A DNA stretch of 39,548 nt from JBBRYB01 sp038238115 (GTDB lineage Bacteria; Actinomycetota; Actinomycetes; Propionibacteriales; Nocardioidaceae), in the NCBI GenBank assembly GCA_038238115.1, contig JBBRYB010000032.1, forward strand, positions 1-39,548, given 5' to 3'. The notes beneath the pieces are model-generated. The model ran no database searches, was not told the origin of the DNA, and saw nothing but the letters and a program-made list of their open reading frames with translations. The position numbers and the translations under genes are program-made. Shown in pieces: positions 8,809 to 17,134 of this stretch. How positions within the stretch are numbered: the first letter of the stretch is position 1; every line of letters begins with the position of its first letter.

Positions 8809-10426
8809 CCATGTCACGCGCCTCGGTCTGCACCTGTTCGAGGTGGTCGGGTCCGCGGAACGACTCTGCATAGATCTTGTAGACGTCCTCCGTGCCGGAG
8901 GGTCGAGCCGCGAACCACGCCGAGTCGGTCGTGACCTTGAGCCCGCCGATCGCGGCGCCGTTGCCGGGCGCCGACGTGAGCTTGGCCGTGATCGCTTCGC
9001 CGCCGACGGTTTCGGCGGTGACGTCGTCGGGGGAGAGCTTGGCGAGCTTCGCCTTCTGCGCGCGGTTGGCTGGGGCGTCGATGCGCGCGTACGCCGGGTC
9101 GCCGTGTCGGTTGACGAGCTCGCGGTAGAGCTGGCTGGGCGTTTTCCCTGTGACGGCGAGGATCTCGCTGGCGAGCAGCGCCATGATGATCCCGTCCTTG
9201 TCTGTTGTCCATGACGCCTTGTCCTTGCGCAGGAACGAGGCGCCGGCGGACTCCTCGCCGCCGAAGCCGATACTGCCCTCCAGGAGGCCGCGCACGAACC
9301 ATTTGAAGCCGACGGGCACCTCGATCAGGGGACGTTCGAGGTCGGCAGCCACGCGGTCGATCATCGAGGAGCTGACGAGCGTCTTGCCCACGGCCGCGAC
9401 TGCCGTCCACTCCGGGCGGTGCCGAAACAGGTAGCCGATGGCGACCGCCAGGAATTGGTTCGGATTCATCAGGCCGTCATCGGGGGTGACGATGCCGTGG
9501 CGGTCGCTGTCAGGGTCGTTGCCGGTGGAGATGTCGAAGCGGTCGCGCGCGACAATGAGCGAGGCCATCGCGTTGGGCGACGAGCAGTCCATCCGGATCT
9601 TGCCGTCGGTGTCGAGCGTCATGAATCGCCAGGTCGGGTCGACGTCGGGGTTGACGACGGTGAGGTCAAGCCCGTAGCGCTCCGCGATCGCTCCCCAGTA
9701 GCTGACGCTGGCACCTCCAAGCGGGTCGGCGCCGATGCGGATCGCCGCCGACCTGATCGACTCGAGGTCGAGTACGGCGTCGAGGTCGTCGACATAGTGA
9801 CGCAGGAAGTCGTAGCCCTGGCATGTGGCGCGCGCCACGTCGGTGCTCACCCGACGTACTCCCTCGAGCTGTTTGGTGAGTAGGTCGTTGGCCCGGCTCT
9901 CGATCCAGCCCGTCGCGTCGGAGTCGGCCGGACCGCCGTGGGGTGGGTTGTATTTGAAGCCACCGTCGCGCGGCGGGTTGTGCGAGGGGGTCACGACGAT
10001 GCCGTCGACGTCGACATCGCCGTGCTCGCCGAGCCGGTTGAGGCGCAGGATCGCATGCGACACCGCCGGAGTCGGCGTGTAGCCGTCCTGCTCGTCGACG
10101 AGCACCGTCACCTCATTGGCGACGAGCACTTCCAGCGCACTGCGCCAGGCCGGCAAGGACAGCGCATGGGGGTCACGGCCAATGAGCAGCGGTCCGGTCG
10201 TTCCCTGGGTCGCGCGGTAGTCGACGATCGCCTGTGTGGTGGCGAGGATGTGTTGCTCGTTGAAAGCACCGTCGAGACTCGAGCCGCGGTGCCCGGACGT
10301 GCCGAACGCGACGCGCTGGTCGGGGTTGGCGGGATCCGGTGTGACGTCGTAGTAGGCACTCACGACGGCGTCGACGTCGATCAGGTCGTCGGGCTGGGCG
10401 GGTTGTCCTGCGCGCTCGTGGGCCAT
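8789..10426 (-). CDS. pgm: Phosphoglucomutase (alpha-D-glucose 1,6-bisphosphate dependent)
   Basis: It interconverts glucose-1-phosphate and glucose-6-phosphate, feeding glycogen and UDP-glucose synthesis. The start is the ATG at 10426 (MAHERAGQPAQPDD), giving 545 residues, the length of bacterial Pgm; an ATG seven codons upstream is possible. Motifs in order are FGTSGHRGSS near residue 40, the catalytic phosphoserine Ser148 in VTPSHNPPRDGGFKYN, the metal loop GNDPDSDRHG, the sugar-binding GGEESAGASF, and the C-terminal phosphate clamp ARPSGTEDVYKIYAES. All are intact. It is convergent with the M16 pair and shares a 20-bp overlap, leaving no room for a terminator between them. The UDP-glucose pyrophosphorylase at 17.1 kb uses its product. 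Confidence 0.96.
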   Translation of the reverse strand: MAHERAGQPAQPDDLIDVDAVVSAYYDVTPDPANPDQRVAFGTSGHRGSSLDGAFNEQHILATTQAIVDYRATQGTTGPLLIGRDPHALSLPAWRSALEVLVANEVTVLVDEQDGYTPTPAVSHAILRLNRLGEHGDVDVDGIVVTPSHNPPRDGGFKYNPPHGGPADSDATGWIESRANDLLTKQLEGVRRVSTDVARATCQGYDFLRHYVDDLDAVLDLESIRSAAIRIGADPLGGASVSYWGAIAERYGLDLTVVNPDVDPTWRFMTLDTDGKIRMDCSSPNAMASLIVARDRFDISTGNDPDSDRHGIVTPDDGLMNPNQFLAVAIGYLFRHRPEWTAVAAVGKTLVSSSMIDRVAADLERPLIEVPVGFKWFVRGLLEGSIGFGGEESAGASFLRKDKASWTTDKDGIIMALLASEILAVTGKTPSQLYRELVNRHGDPAYARIDAPANRAQKAKLAKLSPDDVTAETVGGEAITAKLTSAPGNGAAIGGLKVTTDSAWFAARPSGTEDVYKIYAESFRGPDHLEQVQTEARDMVNAALE

Positions 10427-10610
10427 GCCCGAATCATGCTGGATCACCCGCCGGGTGTCGACATGACTCCAGGTGCCGACCCACCCCTGACCTCGGCGGT
10501 GCGCCCTGCCGAGGGCAGGCGCCGAGAACAGTTGTAGCGCGGCATTCGTCTCACCCTGTGAAATGCGTCTGTTATCGTCTCGTTATCTCAGGGCGAGAGG
10601 AAGGAGCCCC

Positions 10611-11522
10611 GTGAGGGTCTTCGTCACCGGCGCTACCGGCGTCCTCGGCCGTTCCGCCATCACAGCACTGCGCGCCGACGGGCACGAGGTCACCGGCCTG
10701 GCGCGCACCCCCGAGAAGGCCGCGAGCCTGGAGGCAGAGGGAACGCGTGCGTGCCGCGCGCCACTGCTCGACCTCGATGCCATGTGCACCGCCCTGGAGG
10801 GCTTCGAGGTGGTGTGCAACCTGGCCACCCACATCCCGGTCGGTCTGGCCGGTATGCGCCTCGGCGCGTGGAAGGCCAACGACAGGCTTCGGATCGAAGG
10901 TTCGCGCATTGTCGCGACGGCCGCACGGCATGCCGGCGTACGCCGGTTGGTGCAGGAGAGCGTGTCGTTCCTCTATGCCGACGGCGGCGACGCATGGATC
11001 TCGGAGTCGAGCGCACTGTCGGTGACCAGTGCCGCGGAACCGTCAGCCGTCGCCGAGAGCAACGCTGCCGCCTTTGAGAGCCCCTCACGCGCACCGGTCA
11101 TCTTGCGCTTCGGGCAGCTGACCGGCGACGACGCTATCACCCGGTGGCGCCTGGCTCAGGCGAGGTCCGGTCGGCCGATCGGACTGGGCGAGCCGCAGGG
11201 GTGGGCCCACGCGGTGCACCCGGAGGACGCGGGCGCGGCGGTCGCTGCCGCGCTGACCGCGCCGAGCGGTGTCTACAACGTGGGCGCTGATCCGGTCCGC
11301 CGAGACGAGATGACCCAGGTCTTTGCCGAGATGGTCGGGCGTCGCGAGGTCGGGTTCCTGCCCAGGCTGATGGTACGGCTCGGTGGCGAACGGCTGGAAC
11401 TGCTGACGCGCTCGCACCGGGTGTCGTCGGACAAGCTGCACGAGGCGACGGGGTGGAAGCCGCGGTACCACGTGTTCGACGCGTCCTGGCTCGGCGACTC
11501 GCGGCCCGCTGACCGGTCATGA
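10611..11522 (+). CDS. NAD-dependent epimerase/dehydratase (extended SDR-like)
   Basis: A 303-residue protein from the GTG at 10611, preceded by a strong ribosome site (AGGAAGGAG, 10599-10607). The Rossmann motif is at the very start (VRVFVTGATGVLGRSAITAL), followed by the typical NLATHIP loop near residue 77. The catalytic segment is unusual: where SDRs have YxxxK, the sequence gives SVSFLYADGG without an obvious following Lys, so it may bind nucleotide without classical dehydrogenase chemistry. The HPEDAGAAVAAAL segment and the YNVGADPVRRDEM stretch match extended SDR proteins. No substrate can be assigned. Its stop overlaps the next small gene by four bases (ATGA). Confidence 0.85.
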   Translation: MRVFVTGATGVLGRSAITALRADGHEVTGLARTPEKAASLEAEGTRACRAPLLDLDAMCTALEGFEVVCNLATHIPVGLAGMRLGAWKANDRLRIEGSRIVATAARHAGVRRLVQESVSFLYADGGDAWISESSALSVTSAAEPSAVAESNAAAFESPSRAPVILRFGQLTGDDAITRWRLAQARSGRPIGLGEPQGWAHAVHPEDAGAAVAAALTAPSGVYNVGADPVRRDEMTQVFAEMVGRREVGFLPRLMVRLGGERLELLTRSHRVSSDKLHEATGWKPRYHVFDASWLGDSRPADRS

Positions 11523-11797
11523 CCGACCACGAGGACGAAAGGGCCAGAGCTCATCGCCGGCGGCGACTCGACGACGTCTTCGGCGACGTGCTGCCCCTTA
11601 CGACGGGTGACGAGGTCGGACCGGTGCTGCGCCGTCGTCAGCTGGCGGCCGCGGGATCATCCTCGTCCGGCTCCGCCGCTACCGGCCACCACGAGGTGGG
11701 AGACCACGAAACGGGAACCCACGGTGGCGCGGGCGAGGGCGACGAGGCGGCCCGCGACGTCGAGCTGCTCCGCGACGTACCCCCTCATCACGCTTGA
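11519..11797 (+). CDS. Small uncharacterised actinobacterial protein with PPHH tail
   Basis: A 92-residue protein coupled to the epimerase gene by an ATGA overlap, which supports translation. It has a basic N terminus (RARAHRRRRLDDVFGDVLP), a low-complexity Gly/His/Glu-rich middle and the ending LLRDVPPHHA. I associate the combination of xDxVFGDVLPxxTxDE and a C-terminal PPHH with small hypothetical proteins common in actinobacteria, but I know of no function for them. No membrane segment or signal peptide is visible. The tail could be a metal or protein docking motif; that is speculation. A 29-bp tandem array starts about 30 bp after its stop. Confidence 0.6.
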   Translation: MTDHEDERARAHRRRRLDDVFGDVLPLTTGDEVGPVLRRRQLAAAGSSSSGSAATGHHEVGDHETGTHGGAGEGDEAARDVELLRDVPPHHA

Positions 11798-11828
11798 GCC
11801 GGTTCACGACGGCGTGCCCGTGTCCCGA

Positions 11829-12040
11829 GGTGCGTGAGCCGGCGGCCTCCTCGCCGTGGTGCGTTAGCCGGTGGCCGCCTCGCCGTGGTGCGTGAGCCGG
11901 TGGCCGCCTTGCCGCGGTGCTGGGCAAGCGGCCTCCTCGCCGTGGTGCGTTAGCCGGTGGCCGCCTCGCCGTGGTGCGTTAGCGGTGGCCGCCTTGCCGC
12001 GGGGCTGGGCAAGCCGCCGCCTCGCCGCGGTGCGTTTGCC
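11829..12040 (+). repeat. Tandem array, about 8 copies of a 28-29 bp unit
   Basis: The unit contains GCGTTAGCCGGTGGCCGCC followed by TCGCCGTGGT. Equivalent TGCG positions fall at 11831, 11860, 11889, 11918, 11946, 11975, about 12003 and 12031, giving steps of 28 or 29 bp. Alternate units carry the variant TGCTGGGCAAGC in place of TGCGTTAGCC. The array sits directly downstream of the small PPHH gene and before the convergent SAF gene, so it lies in a 3' intergenic region for both. There are no unique spacers, so it is a minisatellite and not a CRISPR. Confidence 0.85.
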
Positions 12041-12122
12041 ATGTTGACCCGGCAGACGCATACTTCGCGTGGCAGATCTCCCATGTGCACACTGCACCCG
12101 CATTGTTCACATGGCAAACGCA
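12031..12122. repeat. Nested inverted-repeat element
   Basis: The left arm TGCGTTTGCCATGTTGAC (12031-12048) and the right arm GTTCACATGGCAAACGCA (12105-12122) are inverted copies with 16 of 18 bases matching. Inside, CCATGTGCAC (12081-12090) pairs with GTTCACATGG (12105-12114), and GGCAGACGCA (12051-12060) resembles the inverse of the left arm start (TGCGTTTGCC, 9 of 10). The pieces can fold in alternative ways. It may be a small mobile repeat, a structured RNA or a bidirectional terminator; there is no T-run. Confidence 0.6.
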
Positions 12123-12192
12123 GCCGCCGGCCGCATGGTGCAGGCGGCATCAGTCGGCTGACGCCGAACAGGTCTCGGGCACGGCGCGACGT

Positions 12193-12819
12193 TCAACCGC
12201 GCAGGCTGACCGACAGCTGGGTGGTGGCGCTGGCCTGGGCCAGCCGGGCCGAGTCGATCGGTGAGAGCGCCAAGACGATGAGGGCGCCGTTGCTCGTGTT
12301 CTTGTCCTCGATCCGCGGAATCATCACAACGGTGGCGTCGCTGACCACCTGCTGGGCGGTGGCGCCGACATCGCCGGTCGCGGCATAGACGTCGATCCGG
12401 TCGCCGGCGCGCAGCAGCATGGCCACGTCGGCGTCCTGGATGCGCACCGGCGTCGCCACCAGCCCTTCGTCATAGCTGGCGATCAGCGCCGGGCCGACGA
12501 CGCGTCGGTCGGTGAGGGCCTCGCCGACGCGCATGGGCGCGGCGACGGTGTCACCGACCACCTGCTCGGTCGTGGTCGAGGCCCCAGCCGGCACCAGATC
12601 TGGGTCGAGCCGGACCACGTGTACGTCGTGGGAGCCGATCACGGCACCGGCCTCGAGATCGTGAGCCGCCACCACGACCGGTGATGTGGGCTTGGCCGGC
12701 GGGGCGAGTGTTTGCACGATCTGGACCAGTGCCACCGCAGCCAGCCCGGCGACGATCAGGCGTCGATGGCGCAGGAACCGGCGTCTCAGCAGGTTCGCGA
12801 CGTCGTGGAGATTGGACAC
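12193..12819 (-). CDS. SAF-domain protein (CpaB/RcpC-like), membrane anchored
   Basis: A 208-residue protein with a basic N terminus (RRRFLRHRRL), one transmembrane helix at about residues 22-40 and an external SAF domain. The domain starts at SPVVVAAHDLEAGAVIGSHDVHVVRLDPDLVPAG and continues through MRVGEALTDRRVV. The order matches the Flp pilus assembly protein CpaB/RcpC, which in pilus loci helps assemble the secretion channel. No tad/flp genes are in the window, and many actinobacteria carry solitary SAF proteins of this kind, so the pilus role is uncertain. It lies 158 bp downstream of the zinc-ribbon gene on the same strand; the gap holds short GACGGCCGAC repeats and no gene. Confidence 0.85.
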   Translation of the reverse strand: MSNLHDVANLLRRRFLRHRRLIVAGLAAVALVQIVQTLAPPAKPTSPVVVAAHDLEAGAVIGSHDVHVVRLDPDLVPAGASTTTEQVVGDTVAAPMRVGEALTDRRVVGPALIASYDEGLVATPVRIQDADVAMLLRAGDRIDVYAATGDVGATAQQVVSDATVVMIPRIEDKNTSNGALIVLALSPIDSARLAQASATTQLSVSLRG

Positions 12820-12977
12820 CCGCCCAGGCTAAGAGAGCAGAGCCAGCAGGCGTGGTCGTCATCCACAGCCGCCCTTGTCGTCTTCGCGATCGGGCAGGTC
12901 GGCCGAGACCGACGGCCGACGTCCGACGGCCGACTTCCGCCGTCCGCGTCAGTCGTGCTCGGGTGGCGCCGCTGAGA

Positions 12978-13484
12978 TCAGCTCGCGGCCTTCGAACCGG
13001 CGGGCACGCCCGAGGGTCGCGACCCGCTCGATGAGCCACCGTTGGACGATCTCGGCTCCTTCGTCCGAGACTGCGAAGTATCCGACGAGCCCGACCTGGG
13101 CGCCGATGCGCCGTTGTCGGCCGAACGCCCAGACCGCGACTTCTCCGACGCCGGCCTCTCCGACACCGGCTTCTCCGATCCCGACTTCTCCGACTCGGAG
13201 TTGCCAGACTCGGACGTGCCCGACTCCGAAGTGCCCGACCCGGACTTCTCGGACTCGGACTTGCCGGACTCGGACTTGCCCGACTCCGACGTCTCGCCGT
13301 CGGACGAGGCGCGGCTGTCGTTGCGGTAGAAGCCCGAACCCTTGAACACCACACCGACAGCGCTGAGCACCTTGCGCAGCCGACCCGAGCACTCCGGGCA
13401 CTGGGTCAACGCGTCATCGGTAAAGCTCTGGCGCACCTCAAGCTGGTCACCGCATTCGGTGCAGGCGTATTGGTAGACAGGCAC
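12978..13484 (-). CDS. ruc: FmdB-type zinc ribbon protein, Ruc-like redox-regulated chaperone
   Basis: A 168-residue protein from the GTG at 13484, chosen because AAAGGAG lies just upstream and MPVYQYACTEC is the usual start of the family. Cys8, Cys11, Cys29 and Cys32 (CTEC and CPEC) form the zinc ribbon. From about residue 55 onward the protein is almost entirely Ser, Glu, Lys, Gly and Thr in 5-residue steps (SESGK, SEKSG) and should be disordered. In M. tuberculosis the equivalent gene Rv0991c (Ruc) lies in the same neighbourhood, belongs to the HrcA regulon, and its product becomes a chaperone when its cysteines are oxidised. The CIRCE element 76 bp upstream here supports the same control. 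The gene symbol is by analogy. Confidence 0.8.
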   Translation of the reverse strand: MPVYQYACTECGDQLEVRQSFTDDALTQCPECSGRLRKVLSAVGVVFKGSGFYRNDSRASSDGETSESGKSESGKSESEKSGSGTSESGTSESGNSESEKSGSEKPVSERPASEKSRSGRSADNGASAPRSGSSDTSQSRTKEPRSSNGGSSSGSRPSGVPAGSKAAS

Positions 13485-13559
13485 GGGTGCTCCTTTGGCA
13501 TTCCAGCGTGGCGACGAGCAGTCGGGCGACATACCGAGGCGGACGACGCCGAAACTGGC

Positions 13560-13586
13560 TTAGCACTCAAGGGCATTGACTGCTAA
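13560..13586. promoter_or_regulatory. CIRCE element (HrcA operator)
   Basis: TTAGCACTC at 13560-13568 and GACTGCTAA at 13578-13586 are separated by 9 bases. The CIRCE consensus is TTAGCACTC-N9-GAGTGCTAA, so only one of 18 arm bases differs. On the minus strand a TAGACT -10-like box (13591-13596) sits just before it, placing the operator at the transcription start of the zinc-ribbon gene. The plus-strand acylase gene begins 103 bp away and could also be affected, but no good plus-strand promoter overlaps the site. Confidence 0.85.
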
Positions 13587-13688
13587 ACACAGTCTATTGT
13601 GCAGCGCGCCCGGCGACGGCACAAAGCGCCCACTCGAGTGCCCGACCGGCAGCGCCGCGCTGCTCTCCCTCATCGCCATGCCTGCACA

Positions 13689-16250
13689 ATGGTGTGCGTG
13701 TCACGCTGGCTGAAGGTTCTGACCTGGCTGGGTGTCGTCGTCGTCCTCGTTCTGATCGGCGGGACCGTGACCGCCGTTTGGACCGTGCGGCGATCGTTTC
13801 CGCAGACCTCAGGCTCCGTCGTCATCGACGGTCTCAGCTCCAAGGTCACCGTGCTGCGCGACGGACAAGGCATCCCCCAGATCTATGCCGATACGTCGGA
13901 CGACTTGTTCTTCGCCCAGGGCTACGTGCAGGCACAGGACCGGTTCTTCGAGATGGACTTCCGGCGCCACGTCACGTCGGGCCGTCTCAGCGAGATGTTC
14001 GGCCGCGACGCGCTCAAGACGGACATGTTCGTTCGTACCCTCGGGTGGCGCCGGGTCGCCGAGCAGGAGCTGCCGCTGCTGTCGCCCGACTCGCGCCACT
14101 ACCTCGAGGCGTTCTCCCAGGGTGTCAACGCCTACCTGGGCAGTCACAGCGGCGCGGGGCTGTCGTTGGAGTACGCCGTGCTGAACGGCAGCGGCCCCGA
14201 CTACACGCCTGAGGAGTGGACGCCGGCCGACTCACTGGCCTGGCTCAAGGCCATGGCGTGGAACCTCGGCACCAACATGGGTGACGAGGTCGAGCGCGCC
14301 CTGGAGTCGGTGCACCTCAGCGAGTCGCAGATCGCTGAGCTCTTCCCCGACTACCCCTATCGGCAGAACCGGCCGATCGTGACGCAGGGCGCCATCGTCG
14401 ACGGCGTCTACGAACAGGATGCGAAGGTCGGCGGAACCGGGCTGCCGCGCCGCCCAGCGTTCCTGGCGCATGGAGCGCACGCGCTGCGCCAGGCCAAGAC
14501 AGCCAGCGCCGGCCTCGGCGAGGTGCTCGGCACGGGCGACGCCCTCGGGTCCAACGCCTGGGCGGTGTCTGGCGACCACACGGCATCGGGTGAGCCGATC
14601 CTGGCCAACGACCCGCATCTCGCCGCGTCGATGCCGGGCGTCTGGTACCAGATGGGGCTGCACTGTACGGTCGTCGACCGCGACTGCCCCTTCGACGTCA
14701 CGGGCTTCACGTTCGCGGGCCTGCCAGGGGTGGTCATCGGCCACAACGCCCAGATCGCCTGGGGGTTCACCAATCTCAACCCCGACACCGAGGACCTCTA
14801 TCTGGAGAAGGTCACTGGTAACAATCGCTACCTCTACAACGGCCATGAGAGGCCGCTCGACACCCGCACCGAGAGCTTCTCCGTCGCGGGCGAGCAGGAC
14901 CCGGTCACGATCACGGTCCGCGAGTCAAGGCATGGACCGTTGATCTCCGACGTGAGCGCGAGAGCCTCGACCGTCGGCGCGGATGCGCCCGTCGCGAAGA
15001 CCTCCGCGCCCCAACGCGGGAACGGGTACGCGGTCGCGTTGCAATGGACGGCTCTGCAGCCCAGCAGGACCGCGGACGCGCTGTTCGGCTTCGACAAGGC
15101 TCGCGACTGGAACGAGTTCCGTGATGCAGCCCGAGACTTCGCCGCCCCCAGCCAGAACCTCGTCTACGCCGACACCGCCGGCCACATCGGCTACCAGGCT
15201 CCCGGCCTCGTGCCCATCCGGCGTACCGGGCACGGAGACTGGCCCGTGCCGGGATGGGAGCCGGCGTACGAGTGGAGCGACAACGACGTCCCCTACGACG
15301 CGCTGCCGAGCGTGCTGGACCCCGATGGCGGGTATGTCGTCACGGCCAACCAGGCGGTGGCCAACCGCGACTACCCGTACTACCTCGGTGACTCCTTCGA
15401 CTACGGCTACCGGGCCCAGCGAATCCGCGACCTGCTGCGAAGCAGCAACGCGCTCACCGTCGACGACATGGCCGAGATCCAGCTAGACGACTACAGCGGC
15501 CTCGCCCACCGGCTCACGCCGCTGCTGGTCTCGATCGCGCTGCCGTCGGCGTACTACCAGCAGGCCCAGCGGATGCTCGCCGGCTGGGACTTCCATCAAG
15601 GCGCTGGGTCTGCGAGCGCCGCCTACTTCAACGCCGTGTGGCGGCAGCTGCTTCGGTTGACCTTCGCGGACCAGCTACCCGCAGCCACCATGCCCACCGG
15701 TGACTCGCGCTGGTGGGCGGTGATGCTGAGGCTCGTCCGGCAGCCGCACGACCAGCTCTGGGACGACGTCGACACGCCCGGTGTGCAGGAGACGCGAGAC
15801 GACGTCGTCCGGACCGCCTTGATGCGGGCGCGTGACGAGCTGACGCAGCAACAGTCTCGAAACCCGCACGAGTGGCAGTGGGGGCGCTCGCACACGTTGA
15901 CGCTGCGCAACGAGACCCTCGGCAGCGCCGGCTCGCCCGTGGCCTTCGTCTTCAACCGCGGTGGATACGAGCTGGGCGGCGGTCCCTCCCTCGTCGACGC
16001 CACCGGCTGGGACGCCACCAAGGGCTACGAGGTGACCTCCGTGCCCTCGATGCGGATGATCATCCCGCTCGACGACCTCGACCAGTCACGTTGGATCAAC
16101 CTGACGGGTGCGTCCGGGCACGCCTTCAGCGACCACTACACCGACCAAACCGACCTGTGGGCGAAGGGCGACACTCTTCCCTGGCTCTTCAGCCGCGACC
16201 GGCTCGAGGCCGCTGCCGAGCAGACCCTGAGCCTTACACCCGCGCAATGA
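13689..16250 (+). CDS. Penicillin acylase family protein (Ntn amidohydrolase)
   Basis: An 853-residue protein from the ATG at 13689, with GTG alternatives at 13692 and 13698. An uncleaved-looking signal anchor (WLKVLTWLGVVVVLVLIGGTV) puts the enzyme outside the membrane. The S45 family layout is clear: an alpha-chain region containing GIPQIYADTSDDLFFAQGY and AQDRFFEMDFRRHVTSGRLSE, then the autoprocessing junction LGSNAWAVSG, where Ser288 becomes the catalytic N-terminal residue of the beta chain. NDPHLAASMPG and QNLVYAD follow at the expected places. Relatives hydrolyse acyl amides such as beta-lactam side chains or acyl-homoserine lactones; the true substrate is not deducible. It is divergent from the ruc gene. 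Confidence 0.93.
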   Translation: MVCVSRWLKVLTWLGVVVVLVLIGGTVTAVWTVRRSFPQTSGSVVIDGLSSKVTVLRDGQGIPQIYADTSDDLFFAQGYVQAQDRFFEMDFRRHVTSGRLSEMFGRDALKTDMFVRTLGWRRVAEQELPLLSPDSRHYLEAFSQGVNAYLGSHSGAGLSLEYAVLNGSGPDYTPEEWTPADSLAWLKAMAWNLGTNMGDEVERALESVHLSESQIAELFPDYPYRQNRPIVTQGAIVDGVYEQDAKVGGTGLPRRPAFLAHGAHALRQAKTASAGLGEVLGTGDALGSNAWAVSGDHTASGEPILANDPHLAASMPGVWYQMGLHCTVVDRDCPFDVTGFTFAGLPGVVIGHNAQIAWGFTNLNPDTEDLYLEKVTGNNRYLYNGHERPLDTRTESFSVAGEQDPVTITVRESRHGPLISDVSARASTVGADAPVAKTSAPQRGNGYAVALQWTALQPSRTADALFGFDKARDWNEFRDAARDFAAPSQNLVYADTAGHIGYQAPGLVPIRRTGHGDWPVPGWEPAYEWSDNDVPYDALPSVLDPDGGYVVTANQAVANRDYPYYLGDSFDYGYRAQRIRDLLRSSNALTVDDMAEIQLDDYSGLAHRLTPLLVSIALPSAYYQQAQRMLAGWDFHQGAGSASAAYFNAVWRQLLRLTFADQLPAATMPTGDSRWWAVMLRLVRQPHDQLWDDVDTPGVQETRDDVVRTALMRARDELTQQQSRNPHEWQWGRSHTLTLRNETLGSAGSPVAFVFNRGGYELGGGPSLVDATGWDATKGYEVTSVPSMRMIIPLDDLDQSRWINLTGASGHAFSDHYTDQTDLWAKGDTLPWLFSRDRLEAAAEQTLSLTPAQ

Positions 16251-16372
16251 AGCCGATGCGCGTGTGAACGTGCCTGCAAGCCAGAGCCGAGGGCTGCGAA
16301 GCTACCCGCATGAGAGGCCGAGCCTCAGCCGCGGGCGGGATGGGCGGAGGCGGTCACGCCATACCGTCTAGG

Positions 16373-16984
16373 GTGACGTCCGTGATCGCGCCTGACGGCT
16401 CCCGGGCGGCGAAGCCGCAGCTTCGCGCGCGGATGCTCGCCGCCCGCGCCCGACTCGACGCCGAGACGCGCCGGACGGCCTCCGGGCAGCTGTGCCGCCG
16501 ACTGCTGCACCTCGCCGAGTCGCAGGACGCCGGTGTCGTGGCGACCTACCTCTCGATCGGCGCGGAGCCCGACACGACGGCAGCGATCGACGCCCTGCAC
16601 GGTCGCGGCGTGCGGGTCATCCTTCCGGTGCTGCGCGACGACTCGGACCTGGACTGGGCCGCGCTCACGCCCGGCGAGTGGCGGCCCGGTCCCTTCGGAC
16701 TCGTCGAGCCGACCGCCCGGCCGCTGGGCGTGGACGCGATCCAGGACGCCGACCTGATCGTCTGCCCGGGTATCGCCGGGACGCGCCACGGACGGCGCCT
16801 CGGCCGCGGCGGTGGCTCATTTGACCGAGCGCTAGCGCGGGCGCTCCCGGTCAGCCTGCGCTGTCTGCTGCTGTACGACGAGGAGGTGCTCGACGACGTA
16901 CCCACCGAGCAGCACGACCAGCTGGTCGACGTCATCGTGACACCAGGTGGGGTGTTGCGCGTCTCCCGGGGGCGTTTCCCCTAG
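16373..16984 (+). CDS. 5-formyltetrahydrofolate cyclo-ligase
   Basis: This cytoplasmic enzyme converts 5-formyl-THF to 5,10-methenyl-THF with ATP, returning folate to the one-carbon pool. From the GTG at 16373 it has 203 residues, close to the family norm; a GTG at 16382 is an alternative. KPQLRARMLAARARL forms the N-terminal substrate helix, and the signature GRRLGRGGGSFDRAL near residue 140 is the ATP/Mg loop, with Ser-Phe in place of the common Tyr-Tyr. The last strand (VDVIVTPGGVLR) also matches. It lies between the acylase and the pyrophosphorylase, in the same order as the mycobacterial locus. Confidence 0.93.
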   Translation: MTSVIAPDGSRAAKPQLRARMLAARARLDAETRRTASGQLCRRLLHLAESQDAGVVATYLSIGAEPDTTAAIDALHGRGVRVILPVLRDDSDLDWAALTPGEWRPGPFGLVEPTARPLGVDAIQDADLIVCPGIAGTRHGRRLGRGGGSFDRALARALPVSLRCLLLYDEEVLDDVPTEQHDQLVDVIVTPGGVLRVSRGRFP

Positions 16985-17134
16985 CCAGCCCGCGGTGCAC
17001 GTCAGGACTCACGCTTCGCGAGTTGGAAGTCCTCGCGTTGCTATGCACGGCAGGGCACTCCGGCGCTGGCTGCACCGGGTCAGCGTCATACGCGCGAGGC
17101 GCAGGGTTGGGAACGGGCGCCTATCGTGTGGGAC

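Noticed and set aside
13576..13600. Plus-strand promoter TTGACT with TATTGT for the acylase
   Set aside because: The spacing is only 13 bp, too short for a normal promoter.
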